A stretch of 64,000 nt of DNA, from contig NZ_LVWG01000022.1 of the NCBI RefSeq assembly GCF_001622165.1, positions 1 to 64,000 of the forward strand. Reading direction: 5' to 3'. The translations under genes and the position numbers were made by a program. The notes beneath the pieces were generated by a model, which had not been told where the DNA came from, did not search any database, and saw nothing but the letters and a program-made list of their open reading frames with translations. The DNA comes from Pelodictyon luteolum (GTDB taxonomy: Bacteria > Bacteroidota > Chlorobiia > Chlorobiales > Chlorobiaceae). Positions 23,660 to 32,086 of this stretch are shown one piece after another (position 1 is the stretch's first letter; each line of letters starts with the position of its first letter).

Positions 23660-23938
23660 ATGGACCAGTTCATTGACGATATCGGCCTCATCCGCATCGG
23701 CGGCGGCCTTGTGCGCATTCAGACCGTCCGCAGGATGCAGGACGAAAAAGGCGAGCAGCGTGCACAGGAGAGAGGCGACCTCGTGCTGCCTATCGCTTCA
23801 TTTCTCCGGATGCATACCGGCATCAATCGCGCCATCGAGGAGATGCTCGAGAAAGGTATACTGAAACGCCGTGAGGACGAGAAGATCGAAGGCGAAGGTG
23901 ATGCTTCCGATGTCATCGACACACAGGTCAAGGAGTAA
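23660..23938 (+). CDS. Small protein of unknown function in secretion locus
   Basis: 92 residues with a good ribosome-binding site (AGGAGA, 23647-23652) before the ATG. I do not recognise the family. The sequence suggests an N-terminal beta-rich part (GLIRIGGGLVRIQTV), a charged loop, an LVLPIASFLRMHTGINRAI helix-prone part and an acidic tail. There is no signal peptide or membrane segment, so it is probably cytoplasmic. It sits between the secretion ABC transporter and the membrane fusion protein on the same strand, so a role in adhesin production or export is plausible but unproven. A terminator-like hairpin follows it. Confidence 0.75.
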   Translation: MDQFIDDIGLIRIGGGLVRIQTVRRMQDEKGEQRAQERGDLVLPIASFLRMHTGINRAIEEMLEKGILKRREDEKIEGEGDASDVIDTQVKE

Positions 23939-23970
23939 GCTCCCCGTCTGTTGTCTCTGTGGTTTACAGT

Positions 23971-24010
23971 CAGGAACGAAGGCCCCCTCTGGGGGGCCAT
24001 TCCTGCTTTT
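23971..24010 (+). terminator. Terminator-like hairpin after small ORF
   Basis: GGCCCCC (23981-23987) pairs with GGGGGCC (23992-23998), and outer CAGGAA (23971-23976) can pair with TTCCTG (24000-24005), followed by CTTTT. The T tract is short, so termination may be partial. Confidence 0.5.
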
Positions 24011-24048
24011 GAGTCTTTCATTTTCACCAATCAGGAGGGATCGGCTTC

Positions 24049-25455
24049 TTGAAGTTTCCGTTTCTAAAGGGCAGGTCTGCCGAAGAGATCCTTGCAGGGT
24101 TCCTCTCGCCGCACTCTGAGGGTGAGGAGGAGTCGCGTTTTGCCCGGTTCGTCTCTTCCAGCCTCGAGCGCATCGACCGCTTGAACCGTCTCTGGGGCGG
24201 GAAGCAGTCGACGCCGACGTTCCTTCTGCTCTCGATCACGGTGTTTCTGGCGGTCATGCTCATATGGGCGTCGTTTGCAGAGCTGGACCATGTCGTTACC
24301 GGGCAGGGCAAGGTGGTTACGCCGAAACAGACCCAGCTCATCCAGAGCCTCGAGGGGGGCATCATCGAGCACATCTATGCGCGTGAGGGTGATGTTGCAG
24401 AGGAGGGGAGTGTGCTGGTGAGTCTCGATCCCACCCAGGCAAAGAGTCTTTACGGCCAGGCGCAGAAAGAGGAACGGGCGATTGCGGTGCGCGTCGAGCG
24501 CCTTCTTGCTGAAAAAGAGGAGCGGGATCCGGTTTTTCCTTTTGAGGTGATGCAGGAGGAGCCTGAGCTCATAGCCGCCGAACAGGCTCAGTACCGGGAA
24601 CGGAAGGCCGTGCTCGACACGGAGTTCCAGCTGCTTGACGCGCAGGTAAGCCAGCGCAGGGAAGAGCGGATGCAGACTGAAGCCGAGCTGCACCGGGCCA
24701 AAAGGGAGCTTGAACTCGCCAGGGCCGAATACGGACTCATCAAGGATCTTGTGGACCGCAGGCTCGAAGCGCGTCTTTCACTGATCAATGTGGACCGGGA
24801 ACGCAACGAGGCCCAGTCGCAGCTCAATAAGGCGAAAGTATCCCTCAAACGGGCCGATGCGGCTCTTGCCGAAGGGCGTTTCCGTCTAGCCCAGTCGCGT
24901 ATGAATTTCATGAGTCAGGTCGGAAACGAGTATGCAGAGGGTGTGGGGCGACTTGCCGAGGTTCGACAGAAACTGCAGGGTCTGAGTGATCGCCTGAACC
25001 GTACCCAGCTCGTTGCTCCGGTGAACGCAATCGTCAACAAGATCCACGTCCGCACCGAAGGCGGGGTGGTCCAGCCGGGTCAGCCGATTCTTGAGCTGAC
25101 GCCGATCGACGGTAAAATCGAAATTGAAGCCGCCATCCAGCAGAAGGATATCGCTTTCGTCCATATCGGACAGACCGTCTCCGTCAAGCTTACGGCCTAT
25201 GACTTCTCACGCTTCGGCGACATCAAGGGCAAAGTTACCGTCATCAGCCCCGATGCGCAGCAGCTCGAGGATGGCCGGGAGTTCTTCCAGGTCCGCGTTG
25301 AGCTCGACCAGTCCTATCTCGAGAACAAGGGCAGGCACTACCCCGTCACTCCCGGTATGGCGGCCAACGTCGATATGGTGATTGCCAAGAGGACTGTGAT
25401 GGAGTATCTGATGGAGCCTGTATTCAAACTCCAGGACCGGGCCTTCAGGGAGTGA
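24049..25455 (+). CDS. HlyD-family type I secretion membrane fusion protein
   Basis: 468 residues starting with TTG at 24049, which has a strong ribosome-binding site (AGGAGGGA) 8 bases upstream. It bridges the inner-membrane ABC pump and the outer-membrane channel. A cytoplasmic N-terminus of about 60 residues precedes one membrane helix (FLLLSITVFLAVMLIWASF). A lipoyl-type half-motif follows (LIQSLEGGIIEHIYAREGD), then a long alpha-helical coiled-coil region with many R, E, A and Q, and then the returning lipoyl half and beta-barrel domain (RTQLVAPVNAIVNKIHV, then VTPGMAANVDMVI). Length and order are typical of the type I HlyD group. It forms an operon with the protease gene 6 bases downstream. 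Confidence 0.93.
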   Translation: MKFPFLKGRSAEEILAGFLSPHSEGEEESRFARFVSSSLERIDRLNRLWGGKQSTPTFLLLSITVFLAVMLIWASFAELDHVVTGQGKVVTPKQTQLIQSLEGGIIEHIYAREGDVAEEGSVLVSLDPTQAKSLYGQAQKEERAIAVRVERLLAEKEERDPVFPFEVMQEEPELIAAEQAQYRERKAVLDTEFQLLDAQVSQRREERMQTEAELHRAKRELELARAEYGLIKDLVDRRLEARLSLINVDRERNEAQSQLNKAKVSLKRADAALAEGRFRLAQSRMNFMSQVGNEYAEGVGRLAEVRQKLQGLSDRLNRTQLVAPVNAIVNKIHVRTEGGVVQPGQPILELTPIDGKIEIEAAIQQKDIAFVHIGQTVSVKLTAYDFSRFGDIKGKVTVISPDAQQLEDGREFFQVRVELDQSYLENKGRHYPVTPGMAANVDMVIAKRTVMEYLMEPVFKLQDRAFRE

Positions 25456-25461
25456 TGCCGC

Positions 25462-26217
25462 ATGCTGAAACGACTGATTCTTCTCATAACCCTTTCGGTA
25501 TCTGTTCTCTCGCCATTTGCTGATGCGGCGCCGCCTGCGCCGCAATCCGTAAAGCGCGCCCTTACCCTCACCCCTGAAACCTCCGTTGCAACCGCGTTTC
25601 TTATCGCTCCAGGCTACCTCCTCACCGCCAACCACGCAGTCAGGGGCAAGCAGCGGCTCTACGTCGCCAAGGAGCGCGATCGGGTCTTCACGGCGGCAAA
25701 GGTCGTCGGATACAGCGACGAGCTCGACATCGCCATCATTGCTGCCTCCGTTCAGGGCCGACCGCTCGAGTTCGGTCAGTGGCAGACTTTTCCGAGGGGA
25801 GCGGAGACCTTCGTGCTCGGTTTTCCCAAAATCGGCAATTACGTTTCCGAAAAGCGTATCACTGCAGGCATCTTCAACGGCGACCAGAAATTCCGGGGCC
25901 GTGAGGACTGGTTCCAGCTGAGCGCTGAAATCCAGCGCGGCAATTCAGGCAGCCCGGTGATCGGTCCGGACGGCAGGGTATACGGCCTCATCAGTCACAA
26001 GCTGGACGCGCAGAAGGCGCTGCAGAAATACGGGGACTTCCCGCAGAATGTCAATTTCGCCCTGAAAAGCTCCCTCATCCTGAATTTCCTGGAGGGGTAC
26101 CACATCAAGGTGCGCAGCGCCGTTTTCGATCCCGTCAAGGAGCTTCGCCCGTATCAGGTCTTTGCCGGCAATCAGGACAGCATCTTCCTGCTTCTGGGGA
26201 CCAGCAAGGCTGATTGA
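25462..26217 (+). CDS. Exported trypsin-like serine protease
   Basis: 251 residues. The N-terminal signal peptide (KRLILLITLSVSVLSPF, cleavage likely after ADA near residue 22) directs it to the periplasm or beyond. The chymotrypsin-fold triad is visible: His58 in LLTANHAV, Asp89 in DELDIAII and Ser162 in RGNSGSPV. There is no PDZ domain, so it is shorter than DegP/HtrA proteins. It begins 6 bases after the membrane fusion gene and is probably cotranscribed with it. From context it could trim or release the giant adhesins, a job done by unrelated LapG-type cysteine proteases in other bacteria; that is inference. It could also be a general periplasmic protease. Confidence 0.85.
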   Translation: MLKRLILLITLSVSVLSPFADAAPPAPQSVKRALTLTPETSVATAFLIAPGYLLTANHAVRGKQRLYVAKERDRVFTAAKVVGYSDELDIAIIAASVQGRPLEFGQWQTFPRGAETFVLGFPKIGNYVSEKRITAGIFNGDQKFRGREDWFQLSAEIQRGNSGSPVIGPDGRVYGLISHKLDAQKALQKYGDFPQNVNFALKSSLILNFLEGYHIKVRSAVFDPVKELRPYQVFAGNQDSIFLLLGTSKAD

Positions 26218-26573
26218 GCCGGATGTGGTTGAAATCAGCTATAGCGGTCCGTGGCATTTCTTATCGCAGGAGCTCCTTCTGCACGGTATTTTTCCTCATG
26301 ATGCTGAACATGTGCGACCCTTTTTCTGAATATTCTATATTGGTAGCAAAGAGAGCTCTCATGAAGGAGGCGATAGACCTATGGCACAGGTACGAGTACG
26401 CAGCGGTTACCAGATAACCATTCCAGGGCGCATTGCCCTCTCCTGCATCGATTGACACTTTTAGTGCGGCATTGCGGTTTCCGTTTCTACAGGATACTCA
26501 GTATCTTCCCTGACATGTGCTCCGGATGCTGGGGCCTTCTCGTTTTCATCGACCACTTACAGACCATACACAA
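26218..26573 (+). other. Intergenic stretch with TATATT box and gene remnant
   Basis: These 356 bases between the protease and clpP carry no full gene. They hold a TATATT box (26336-26341), an AAGGAGG ribosome-binding site (26364-26370) and a truncated AbrB-like reading frame. The region directly before clpP shows no clear Shine-Dalgarno. A possible 67-codon frame at 26214-26417 has no family features. Confidence 0.5.
26381..26455 (+). pseudogene. Remnant of an AbrB/MazE-type antitoxin gene
   Basis: ATG at 26381 follows an excellent ribosome-binding site, AAGGAGG, 10 bases upstream. The 24-residue product starts MAQVRVRSGYQITIPGRI, which closely fits the N-terminal strand-loop-strand of SpoVT/AbrB-type swapped-hairpin DNA-binding antitoxins (V-x-x-R-G-x-x-T-I-P-x-x-I). 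It then stops at TGA (26453-26455), where a working protein would need about 25 more residues for the fold and a tail for the toxin. No toxin gene follows; clpP is next. It is most likely a decayed antitoxin gene that has kept its translation signals. Confidence 0.5.
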
Positions 26574-27251
26574 ATGGCAAACATCAATTTCGGTTTCGAG
26601 CACCACGCCTCAAAGCTCTACTCGGGTGCGATAGAACAGGGTATCCAGAACTCGCTGGTGCCGATGGTCATCGAGACCTCAGGCCGCGGTGAGCGGGCCT
26701 TTGACATCTTTTCCCGTCTGCTCCGCGAGCGCATCATCTTCCTCGGCAGCGGCATCGACGAGCATGTCGCCGGACTCATCATGGCGCAGCTGATTTTCCT
26801 TGAGTCTGAAGATCCTGAGCGCGATATCTACATTTATGTAAACTCCCCCGGCGGCAGCGTATCGGCCGGCCTCGGCATCTACGATACCATGCAGTACATC
26901 CGCCCCGATGTGTCGACGGTATGCGTCGGCATGGCGGCAAGCATGGGCGCGTTCCTGCTTGCCAGCGGCGCAAAGGGCAAGCGGGCCTCGCTTCCCCATT
27001 CGCGCATCATGATCCACCAGCCCTCCGGCGGCGCACAGGGCCAGGAGAGCGACATCATCATCCAGGCGCGAGAGATCGAGAAGATCCGCCGCCTGCTTGA
27101 AGAGATCCTCGCCAGCCATACCGGCAAGGATGTACAGCAGGTGCGTGAGGACTCCGAGCGCGACCGCTGGATGAACGCAGAGGAAGCCCTCGACTACGGC
27201 ATCATCGACCAGGTGTTCGCAAAACGCCCCGCCCCGGAAAAGAAAGACTGA
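26574..27251 (+). CDS. clpP: ATP-dependent Clp protease proteolytic subunit
   Basis: 225 residues from the ATG at 26574; a longer frame begins at 26517 but its first 19 residues do not match the family. ClpP forms the tetradecameric serine protease chamber in the cytoplasm and works with ClpX or ClpA/C. The triad is Ser123 (GMAASMG), His148 (MIHQP) and Asp197 (ERDRW). The spacings of 25 and 49 residues equal those of E. coli ClpP. The N-terminus ([14 protein letters not shown]) is longer than the processed region in E. coli. No clear Shine-Dalgarno precedes the start. valS follows after 40 bases on the same strand. Confidence 0.96.
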   Translation: MANINFGFEHHASKLYSGAIEQGIQNSLVPMVIETSGRGERAFDIFSRLLRERIIFLGSGIDEHVAGLIMAQLIFLESEDPERDIYIYVNSPGGSVSAGLGIYDTMQYIRPDVSTVCVGMAASMGAFLLASGAKGKRASLPHSRIMIHQPSGGAQGQESDIIIQAREIEKIRRLLEEILASHTGKDVQQVREDSERDRWMNAEEALDYGIIDQVFAKRPAPEKKD

Positions 27252-27291
27252 CAACGGCCCTTTTCGGCCGCAACCGATTTACCTCCCTGCA

Positions 27292-29997
27292 ATGAGCGAC
27301 CAGCAAGTCCCCTTCAACCTTGAGAAGACCTATAACCACAGTGAAGTAGAGGACCGGTGGCGGAGCGCCCACTGGGAGGCGCTCGGCACCTTCCATGCCG
27401 AGCACTCCCGGGTCCATGGCGAGGGCCGCAAGCCCTACAGCGTGCTCATGCCGCCGCCGAACGTGACCGGCAGCCTGACGCTCGGCCATGTGCTGAACCA
27501 TACCCTTCAGGACATCTTCATCCGCTACAGCCGCATGACGGGAAAGGAGGCGCTCTGGCTTCCGGGCACCGACCACGCCGGCATCGCCACCCAGACCGTG
27601 GTGGAGCGGAAGCTGCGCAAGGACGGCATCAGCCGCCACGACCTCGGCCGCAAGGATTTCCTCTCCCATGTCTGGCAGTGGAGGGACGAGTACGGCGGGC
27701 TTATCTTGAAACAGCTCCGGCGGCTCGGGATCTCCTGCGACTGGCGCCGGAACCTGTTCACCATGGACGAGCGGGCTTCCGAAGCGGTCATCAATGCCTT
27801 CATCGCCCTCTACCGCGACGGACTCATCTACCGCGGCAAACGCATCATCAACTGGTGTCCGGTGTCGCAGACTGCGCTCTCCGATGAAGAGGTGATCATG
27901 AAGCCGCGCCGTGACCAGCTGGTCTATGTGCGCTACGCGCTTGCCAAAGACCCTGCCCGTTTCATCACCATCGCCACCGTGCGGCCCGAGACCATCCTTG
28001 CCGACGTGGCCATTGCCGTGAACCCTCAGGACGAACGCTTCCGTGACCTTGTGGGCGAAATGGTGGTGGTGCCGATTGCAGGCCGCCACATCCCTGTCAT
28101 CGCCGACGACTATGTCGATATCGAGTTCGGTACGGGCGCGCTGAAAATCACTCCTGCCCACGACCCCAACGACTATGCGGTTGCAGGCCGCCACAACCTG
28201 CCGGTGATTTCCGTCGTCGGCAAGGACGGCAGGATGACCGACGAATACGGCTACATGGGCATGGACCGGTTCGATGCCCGCAAAAAGATCATTGCGGACC
28301 TTGATGAGCTCGGAAATCTGGACCGTGTCGAGGACTACGAACATAACGTGGGATACTCTGAGCGAGCTGACGTGGTCGTCGAGCCCTACCTTTCCGAGCA
28401 GTGGTTTGTGAAGATGCAGCCCCTTGCAGAAAAAGCGCTGCAGGTTGTCAACGATGGAGAAATCCGGTTCCACCCCCCGCACTGGATCAACACCTACCGC
28501 CACTGGATGGAGAACATCCAGGACTGGTGCATATCCCGCCAGCTCTGGTGGGGGCACCGCATCCCCGCATGGTACGGACCCGACGGTCAGGTATGGGTGG
28601 CGGATTCCTACGACGAGGCATGCCGCCTTGCCGGCACCGACAAACTGGTGCAGGATGAGGACGTGCTTGATACCTGGTTCTCATCCTGGCTCTGGCCCCT
28701 GACCACGCTCGGCTGGACCGGCCCGAAAAGCGACAACGAAGATCTCAGGGCGTTTTATCCAACCGACACGCTCGTTACGGGTCCCGACATCATCTTTTTC
28801 TGGGTTGCCCGCATGATCATGGCCGGCATGTACTTCAAGGGCGACGTGCCGTTCCGGGACGTCTACTTCACAAGCATCATCCGTGACATGAAGGGCCGCA
28901 AGCTCTCCAAATCGCTCGGAAACTCCCCGGATCCCCTGAAGGTGATTGACACATACGGTACCGATGCCCTGCGCTTCACCATCATCTACATCGCCCCGCT
29001 TGGTCAGGACGTGTTGTTTGGTGAGGAGAAGTGCGAGCTCGGAAGGAACTTCGCTACAAAGATCTGGAACGCGTCGCGCCTGGTATTCATGCAGCGCGAA
29101 AAGCATTTCGAGGGCCCGGCGGACTTTGCCCGATACTACGAAGGGTTCGATCCCTCCTTGGAATCATTCGATATGGCGGGCCGCTGGATCCTCTCCTCCT
29201 ACAACGCCATGCTGGAGCGTTACCATGCGGCGTTCGCACAGTTCCGGATGAACGACATCGTCAAAACAGTCTATGAGTTTTTCTGGGGCGACTACTGCGA
29301 CTGGTACCTCGAAGCACTGAAGGTAACGCTTGCTGAGGGGTGTTCGCCCGGGGAAGCAAGAAAGGCTGTTGCGCTTGCCGTGTACGTGCTTGAAGGGAGC
29401 CTGAGGGTTCTGCATCCCGTGATGCCTTTCATCACCGATGAAATATGGCATTCGGTTCTGCCGCGCCCCGCAACCCAAAGCATCGCATCGTCGGAGATGC
29501 CCGTGCCGGCAGCCGCTCCGGTTGCTGAGGAAGGCTTCGGGCTGGTGCAGAAGGTGGTGACGGAGATACGGAGCCTTAAGGCACTGTTCGGCGTGCCCCC
29601 GGGACTTCGCGCAGAGGTGCGCTTTAAAGGAGCCCGGAGCGTTGCCGGGGAATCGCTCAACAGCGGCCTTGCCTTCATTGCCGCGCTCGGCCAGTGCACC
29701 CCTTCGATTATAGAGGACGATGCCCGGCCGCCGCATGCTGCCGCTTCGGTGGTCGAGGGACATGAACTCTTTGTGCTTCTGGAGGGTTTAATATCATTCG
29801 AGAAGGAACTCTCCCGCCTGGAAAAAGAGATACAGAATGTATCGGGTTATGTCACCCAGCTTAAGAAGAAACTATCCAATTCAGGATTTGCCGATCACGC
29901 ACCTGAAGATGTGGTGGCCAAGGAGCGCGAAAAACTGGCCGACGCTGAGGCCAACCTCCTGAAACTGGAGGGTAATCTGGCGGTGCTCAGCGACTGA
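27292..29997 (+). CDS. valS: Valyl-tRNA synthetase
   Basis: 901 residues, a normal length. The enzyme charges tRNA-Val in the cytoplasm. The class I signature is present: the HIGH-type motif is [13 protein letters not shown] near residue 64 and the KMSKS-type motif is [10 protein letters not shown] near 540. The editing domain and the anticodon-binding domain ([19 protein letters not shown]) follow. The C-terminal 70 residues are a charged coiled coil ([20 protein letters not shown]), the tRNA-binding arm typical of bacterial ValRS. It lies 40 bases after clpP and may be cotranscribed. The start ATG lacks a strong ribosome-binding site, but the N-terminal sequence fits the family. Confidence 0.97.
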   Translation: MSDQQVPFNLEKTYNHSEVEDRWRSAHWEALGTFHAEHSRVHGEGRKPYSVLMPPPNVTGSLTLGHVLNHTLQDIFIRYSRMTGKEALWLPGTDHAGIATQTVVERKLRKDGISRHDLGRKDFLSHVWQWRDEYGGLILKQLRRLGISCDWRRNLFTMDERASEAVINAFIALYRDGLIYRGKRIINWCPVSQTALSDEEVIMKPRRDQLVYVRYALAKDPARFITIATVRPETILADVAIAVNPQDERFRDLVGEMVVVPIAGRHIPVIADDYVDIEFGTGALKITPAHDPNDYAVAGRHNLPVISVVGKDGRMTDEYGYMGMDRFDARKKIIADLDELGNLDRVEDYEHNVGYSERADVVVEPYLSEQWFVKMQPLAEKALQVVNDGEIRFHPPHWINTYRHWMENIQDWCISRQLWWGHRIPAWYGPDGQVWVADSYDEACRLAGTDKLVQDEDVLDTWFSSWLWPLTTLGWTGPKSDNEDLRAFYPTDTLVTGPDIIFFWVARMIMAGMYFKGDVPFRDVYFTSIIRDMKGRKLSKSLGNSPDPLKVIDTYGTDALRFTIIYIAPLGQDVLFGEEKCELGRNFATKIWNASRLVFMQREKHFEGPADFARYYEGFDPSLESFDMAGRWILSSYNAMLERYHAAFAQFRMNDIVKTVYEFFWGDYCDWYLEALKVTLAEGCSPGEARKAVALAVYVLEGSLRVLHPVMPFITDEIWHSVLPRPATQSIASSEMPVPAAAPVAEEGFGLVQKVVTEIRSLKALFGVPPGLRAEVRFKGARSVAGESLNSGLAFIAALGQCTPSIIEDDARPPHAAASVVEGHELFVLLEGLISFEKELSRLEKEIQNVSGYVTQLKKKLSNSGFADHAPEDVVAKEREKLADAEANLLKLEGNLAVLSD

Positions 29998-30040
29998 AGG
30001 GCACTCAGGGAAGCGGATGGATAGCCAGAAAAAATCGGTT

Positions 30041-30069
30041 TTTTGGATTATGTACTGAGCGATTATATT
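30041..30069 (+). promoter_or_regulatory. Possible promoter of the sigma factor gene
   Basis: TATATT (30064-30069) with TTTTGG (30041-30046) 17 bases upstream, about 75 bases before the start. It matches the TATATT boxes seen before other genes here. The upstream hexamer is a poor match to TTGACA. Confidence 0.3.
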
Positions 30070-30145
30070 GTGATTTTGCCGGTTTATAGTATAGGCCGGC
30101 CGCGCCGGTTCAACACACGTGAATATTTGAGGGGGAATGGCACAT

Positions 30146-31045
30146 ATGAGGCAGCTTAAAATAAGCAAGCAGATAACCAACCGCGAGAGTCTCTCGCTGG
30201 ACCGGTATCTGCAGGAAATCGGCAAGTACGATCTTCTGACGGCAGATGATGAAGTTCGGCTGACGAAGGCCATCAAGGAAGGCTTCGACATGCCGGTGGA
30301 TACGACAGAGTACAAACGGGCTAAACGGGCGCTGGACAAACTGATCAAGGGCAACCTCCGCTTTGTGGTGTCCGTTGCCAAGCAGTACCAGAATCAGGGG
30401 CTCACGCTTGGCGACCTCATCAACGAAGGCAACCTCGGCCTCATCAAGGCGGCCAAGCGCTTTGACGAAACGAGAGGGTTCAAGTTCATCTCCTACGCCG
30501 TGTGGTGGATCCGCCAGTCGATTCTTCAGGCCCTTGCCGAGCAGTCGAGGATTGTCCGCCTGCCACTGAACCGTGTCGGCACCCTGAACAAGATCAGCAA
30601 GGCCTACAGTCAGCTTGAGCAGGAGTTCGAGCGCGACCCGAACACCAAGGAGCTGGCCAACCTGCTCGACATGGACTCGCAGGACGTTGCAGATACATTG
30701 AAGATCGCCGGCCGCCATGTGTCGGTGGATGCGCCGTTCGCCCAGGGCGACGACAACCGTCTGCTCGACGTGCTGCAGAACGACGGTCACCTGCCGGACC
30801 ACGGGCTGAACCGCGATTCCCTCACCCTTGAGGTAGAGCGTTCGCTGTCGGTGCTTGCTCCGCGCGAAGCTGACGTGATCAAATCCTACTTCGGCATCGG
30901 CATGGACAACCCCCTCACCCTCGAGGAGATTGGCGAGAAGTTCAAGCTCACGCGCGAGCGCGTGCGCCAGATCAAGGAGAAAGCCATCCGCCGTCTCCGT
31001 ACGTCGGCCTACAGTAAGGTGCTGAAGGAGTATATCGGTAGCTGA
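30146..31045 (+). CDS. rpoD: Primary RNA polymerase sigma factor (RpoD/SigA type)
   Basis: 299 residues from the ATG at 30146 ([19 protein letters not shown]), chosen because GAGGGGG (30129-30135) then sits 10 bases upstream; the ATG at 30137 is only one base from it. It directs core RNA polymerase to housekeeping promoters. Region 1.2 ([10 protein letters not shown]), region 2 ([18 protein letters not shown], then [13 protein letters not shown]), region 3 and region 4 ([20 protein letters not shown], with helix-turn-helix) are all visible. It lacks the long region 1.1 and non-conserved insert of E. coli RpoD, as in the short primary sigma factors of Bacteroidota and Chlorobiota. A strong terminator follows. 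Confidence 0.94.
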   Translation: MRQLKISKQITNRESLSLDRYLQEIGKYDLLTADDEVRLTKAIKEGFDMPVDTTEYKRAKRALDKLIKGNLRFVVSVAKQYQNQGLTLGDLINEGNLGLIKAAKRFDETRGFKFISYAVWWIRQSILQALAEQSRIVRLPLNRVGTLNKISKAYSQLEQEFERDPNTKELANLLDMDSQDVADTLKIAGRHVSVDAPFAQGDDNRLLDVLQNDGHLPDHGLNRDSLTLEVERSLSVLAPREADVIKSYFGIGMDNPLTLEEIGEKFKLTRERVRQIKEKAIRRLRTSAYSKVLKEYIGS

Positions 31046-31080
31046 ACGGTATTTCCGGACATTTTTTACGTTGTGATGCA

Positions 31081-31111
31081 GAAGCCGCCCTTCCGGGGCG
31101 GCTTCTTTTTT
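31081..31111 (+). terminator. Intrinsic terminator of rpoD
   Basis: Perfect 10-bp stem GAAGCCGCCC (31081-31090) and GGGCGGCTTC (31096-31105) with a 5-base loop, followed by six T. It lies 36 bases after the rpoD stop. Confidence 0.92.
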
Positions 31112-31191
31112 CGATCTGCGATCTGCAGGTTCGTGCAGGGCGTTGCCAGTAATCCCCTTCAGGCCGCCAGGTTTCCTTTTGTCCCCTGAGC

Positions 31192-31242
31192 AGAGAGAGA
31201 GAGAGAGAGAGTGTGTGTGTGTGTGTGCGTGTGGTGGGGGGG
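31192..31242. repeat. Compound dinucleotide microsatellite (AG)10(TG)8 plus G run
   Basis: An AG tract at 31192-31211 runs directly into a TG tract at 31212-31227. After a short break there is a run of seven G at 31236-31242. It lies between the convergent rpoD terminator and the 3' end of the minus-strand gene ending at 31279. Perfect dinucleotide tracts this long are rare in bacterial chromosomes and tend to change length by slippage. Confidence 0.95.
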
Positions 31243-31278
31243 CGCCGGAAACATCCACCCTAAGGGAAGGCAATGCGC

Positions 31279-32082
31279 CTAGATGCGTTCAAGCCTGATC
31301 CGCTCACCCCGGCTCAGGCCGAAGCGTTCGATGGCACTGGCATTGCGGACACCGACTTCCAGGGTGCCGAAGCTGCCCCGGTAGGCAAGTGGTTCGCCTT
31401 CCGGGACGTTGCCGTAGGTTTCCTGAACCGGGAGCGCGGTGCCGTCCGGGAGGACGAGGCGCCATCGGTCTTCTTCGGCAGCGAGGCTGCTGTCGATGGA
31501 TGTGACGAGGTTGCCGAACCGGTCGGCAAAGATGACGCCCCCTTCCCATACCCCTTTTCCGAGTGCCGTGCAACCCGGCATGGCGAGCTTCATGCAGCCG
31601 GCAGGATCAAGTGCCGGGCCGAGCGCTTCAAGTGCTATGCCGCTGGCAAGATGGGCTGCGGCCGGTGAAAAAACGTCCCTGCCGTGGAATGTTCTGCTCC
31701 GTTCGGGGGCGATGTACTGCCTGTTTGTCACTTCGACACACGCTCCGCAGCCATGCATATTGAGGATGGTGGTGAGCAGGCCGTTGTCCGGTGCAAGGAA
31801 TCTCCGCCCTCCGGCTTCCACGGCGATGGCCCTGCGGCTGGTGCCGACTCCCGGGTCGATGACGGCTACGACAATCGATGCCGGAGGAAGGTAGGGGAGA
31901 GCACGTTCAAGCAGGAATGCGCCTTCCGTGATGTCCTGGGGTGTTACGGCGTGCGTGAGGTCTATGATGCGGGTTTCGGGTGCGATGGTGAGGATGACCC
32001 CTTTCATCTGTCCGACGTAGGTGTCCCCGGTGCCGAAGTCGGTCATGAGTACGACGGCGGGCGGGTGCTGCAGGGGATGCAT
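31279..32082 (-). CDS. SAM hydroxide adenosyltransferase (DUF62 family)
   Basis: 267 residues from the ATG at 32082, four bases after the lptG stop; the frame is open further upstream but would overlap lptG by 71 bases. Family members cleave S-adenosylmethionine to adenosine and methionine using water; relatives use chloride or fluoride. The start VVLMTDFGTGDTYVGQMKG is diagnostic. The catalytic Asp and Arg are in VIDPGVGTSRRA and the His is in RTFHGRDVFSPAAAHLA. The C-terminal beta-barrel domain (IFADRFGNLVTSID) is present. It should be cytoplasmic. Its place after lptG suggests one transcript with lptG and perhaps the M16 protease. The halide-binding residues cannot be judged by eye, so hydrolase rather than halogenase is inferred from how common hydrolases are. 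Confidence 0.9.
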   Translation of the reverse strand: MHPLQHPPAVVLMTDFGTGDTYVGQMKGVILTIAPETRIIDLTHAVTPQDITEGAFLLERALPYLPPASIVVAVIDPGVGTSRRAIAVEAGGRRFLAPDNGLLTTILNMHGCGACVEVTNRQYIAPERSRTFHGRDVFSPAAAHLASGIALEALGPALDPAGCMKLAMPGCTALGKGVWEGGVIFADRFGNLVTSIDSSLAAEEDRWRLVLPDGTALPVQETYGNVPEGEPLAYRGSFGTLEVGVRNASAIERFGLSRGERIRLERI

Positions 32083-32086
32083 CGGC

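Noticed and set aside
26214-26417. 67-codon frame after the protease
   Set aside because: No ribosome-binding site, no family features, and it overlaps the better supported AbrB-like remnant.
27202-28557. 451-codon minus-strand frame opposite valS
   Set aside because: Shadow of valS; no conserved domain and no start signals.
30110-31273. 387-codon minus-strand frame opposite rpoD
   Set aside because: It runs through the microsatellite and terminator and is a shadow of rpoD with no family match.
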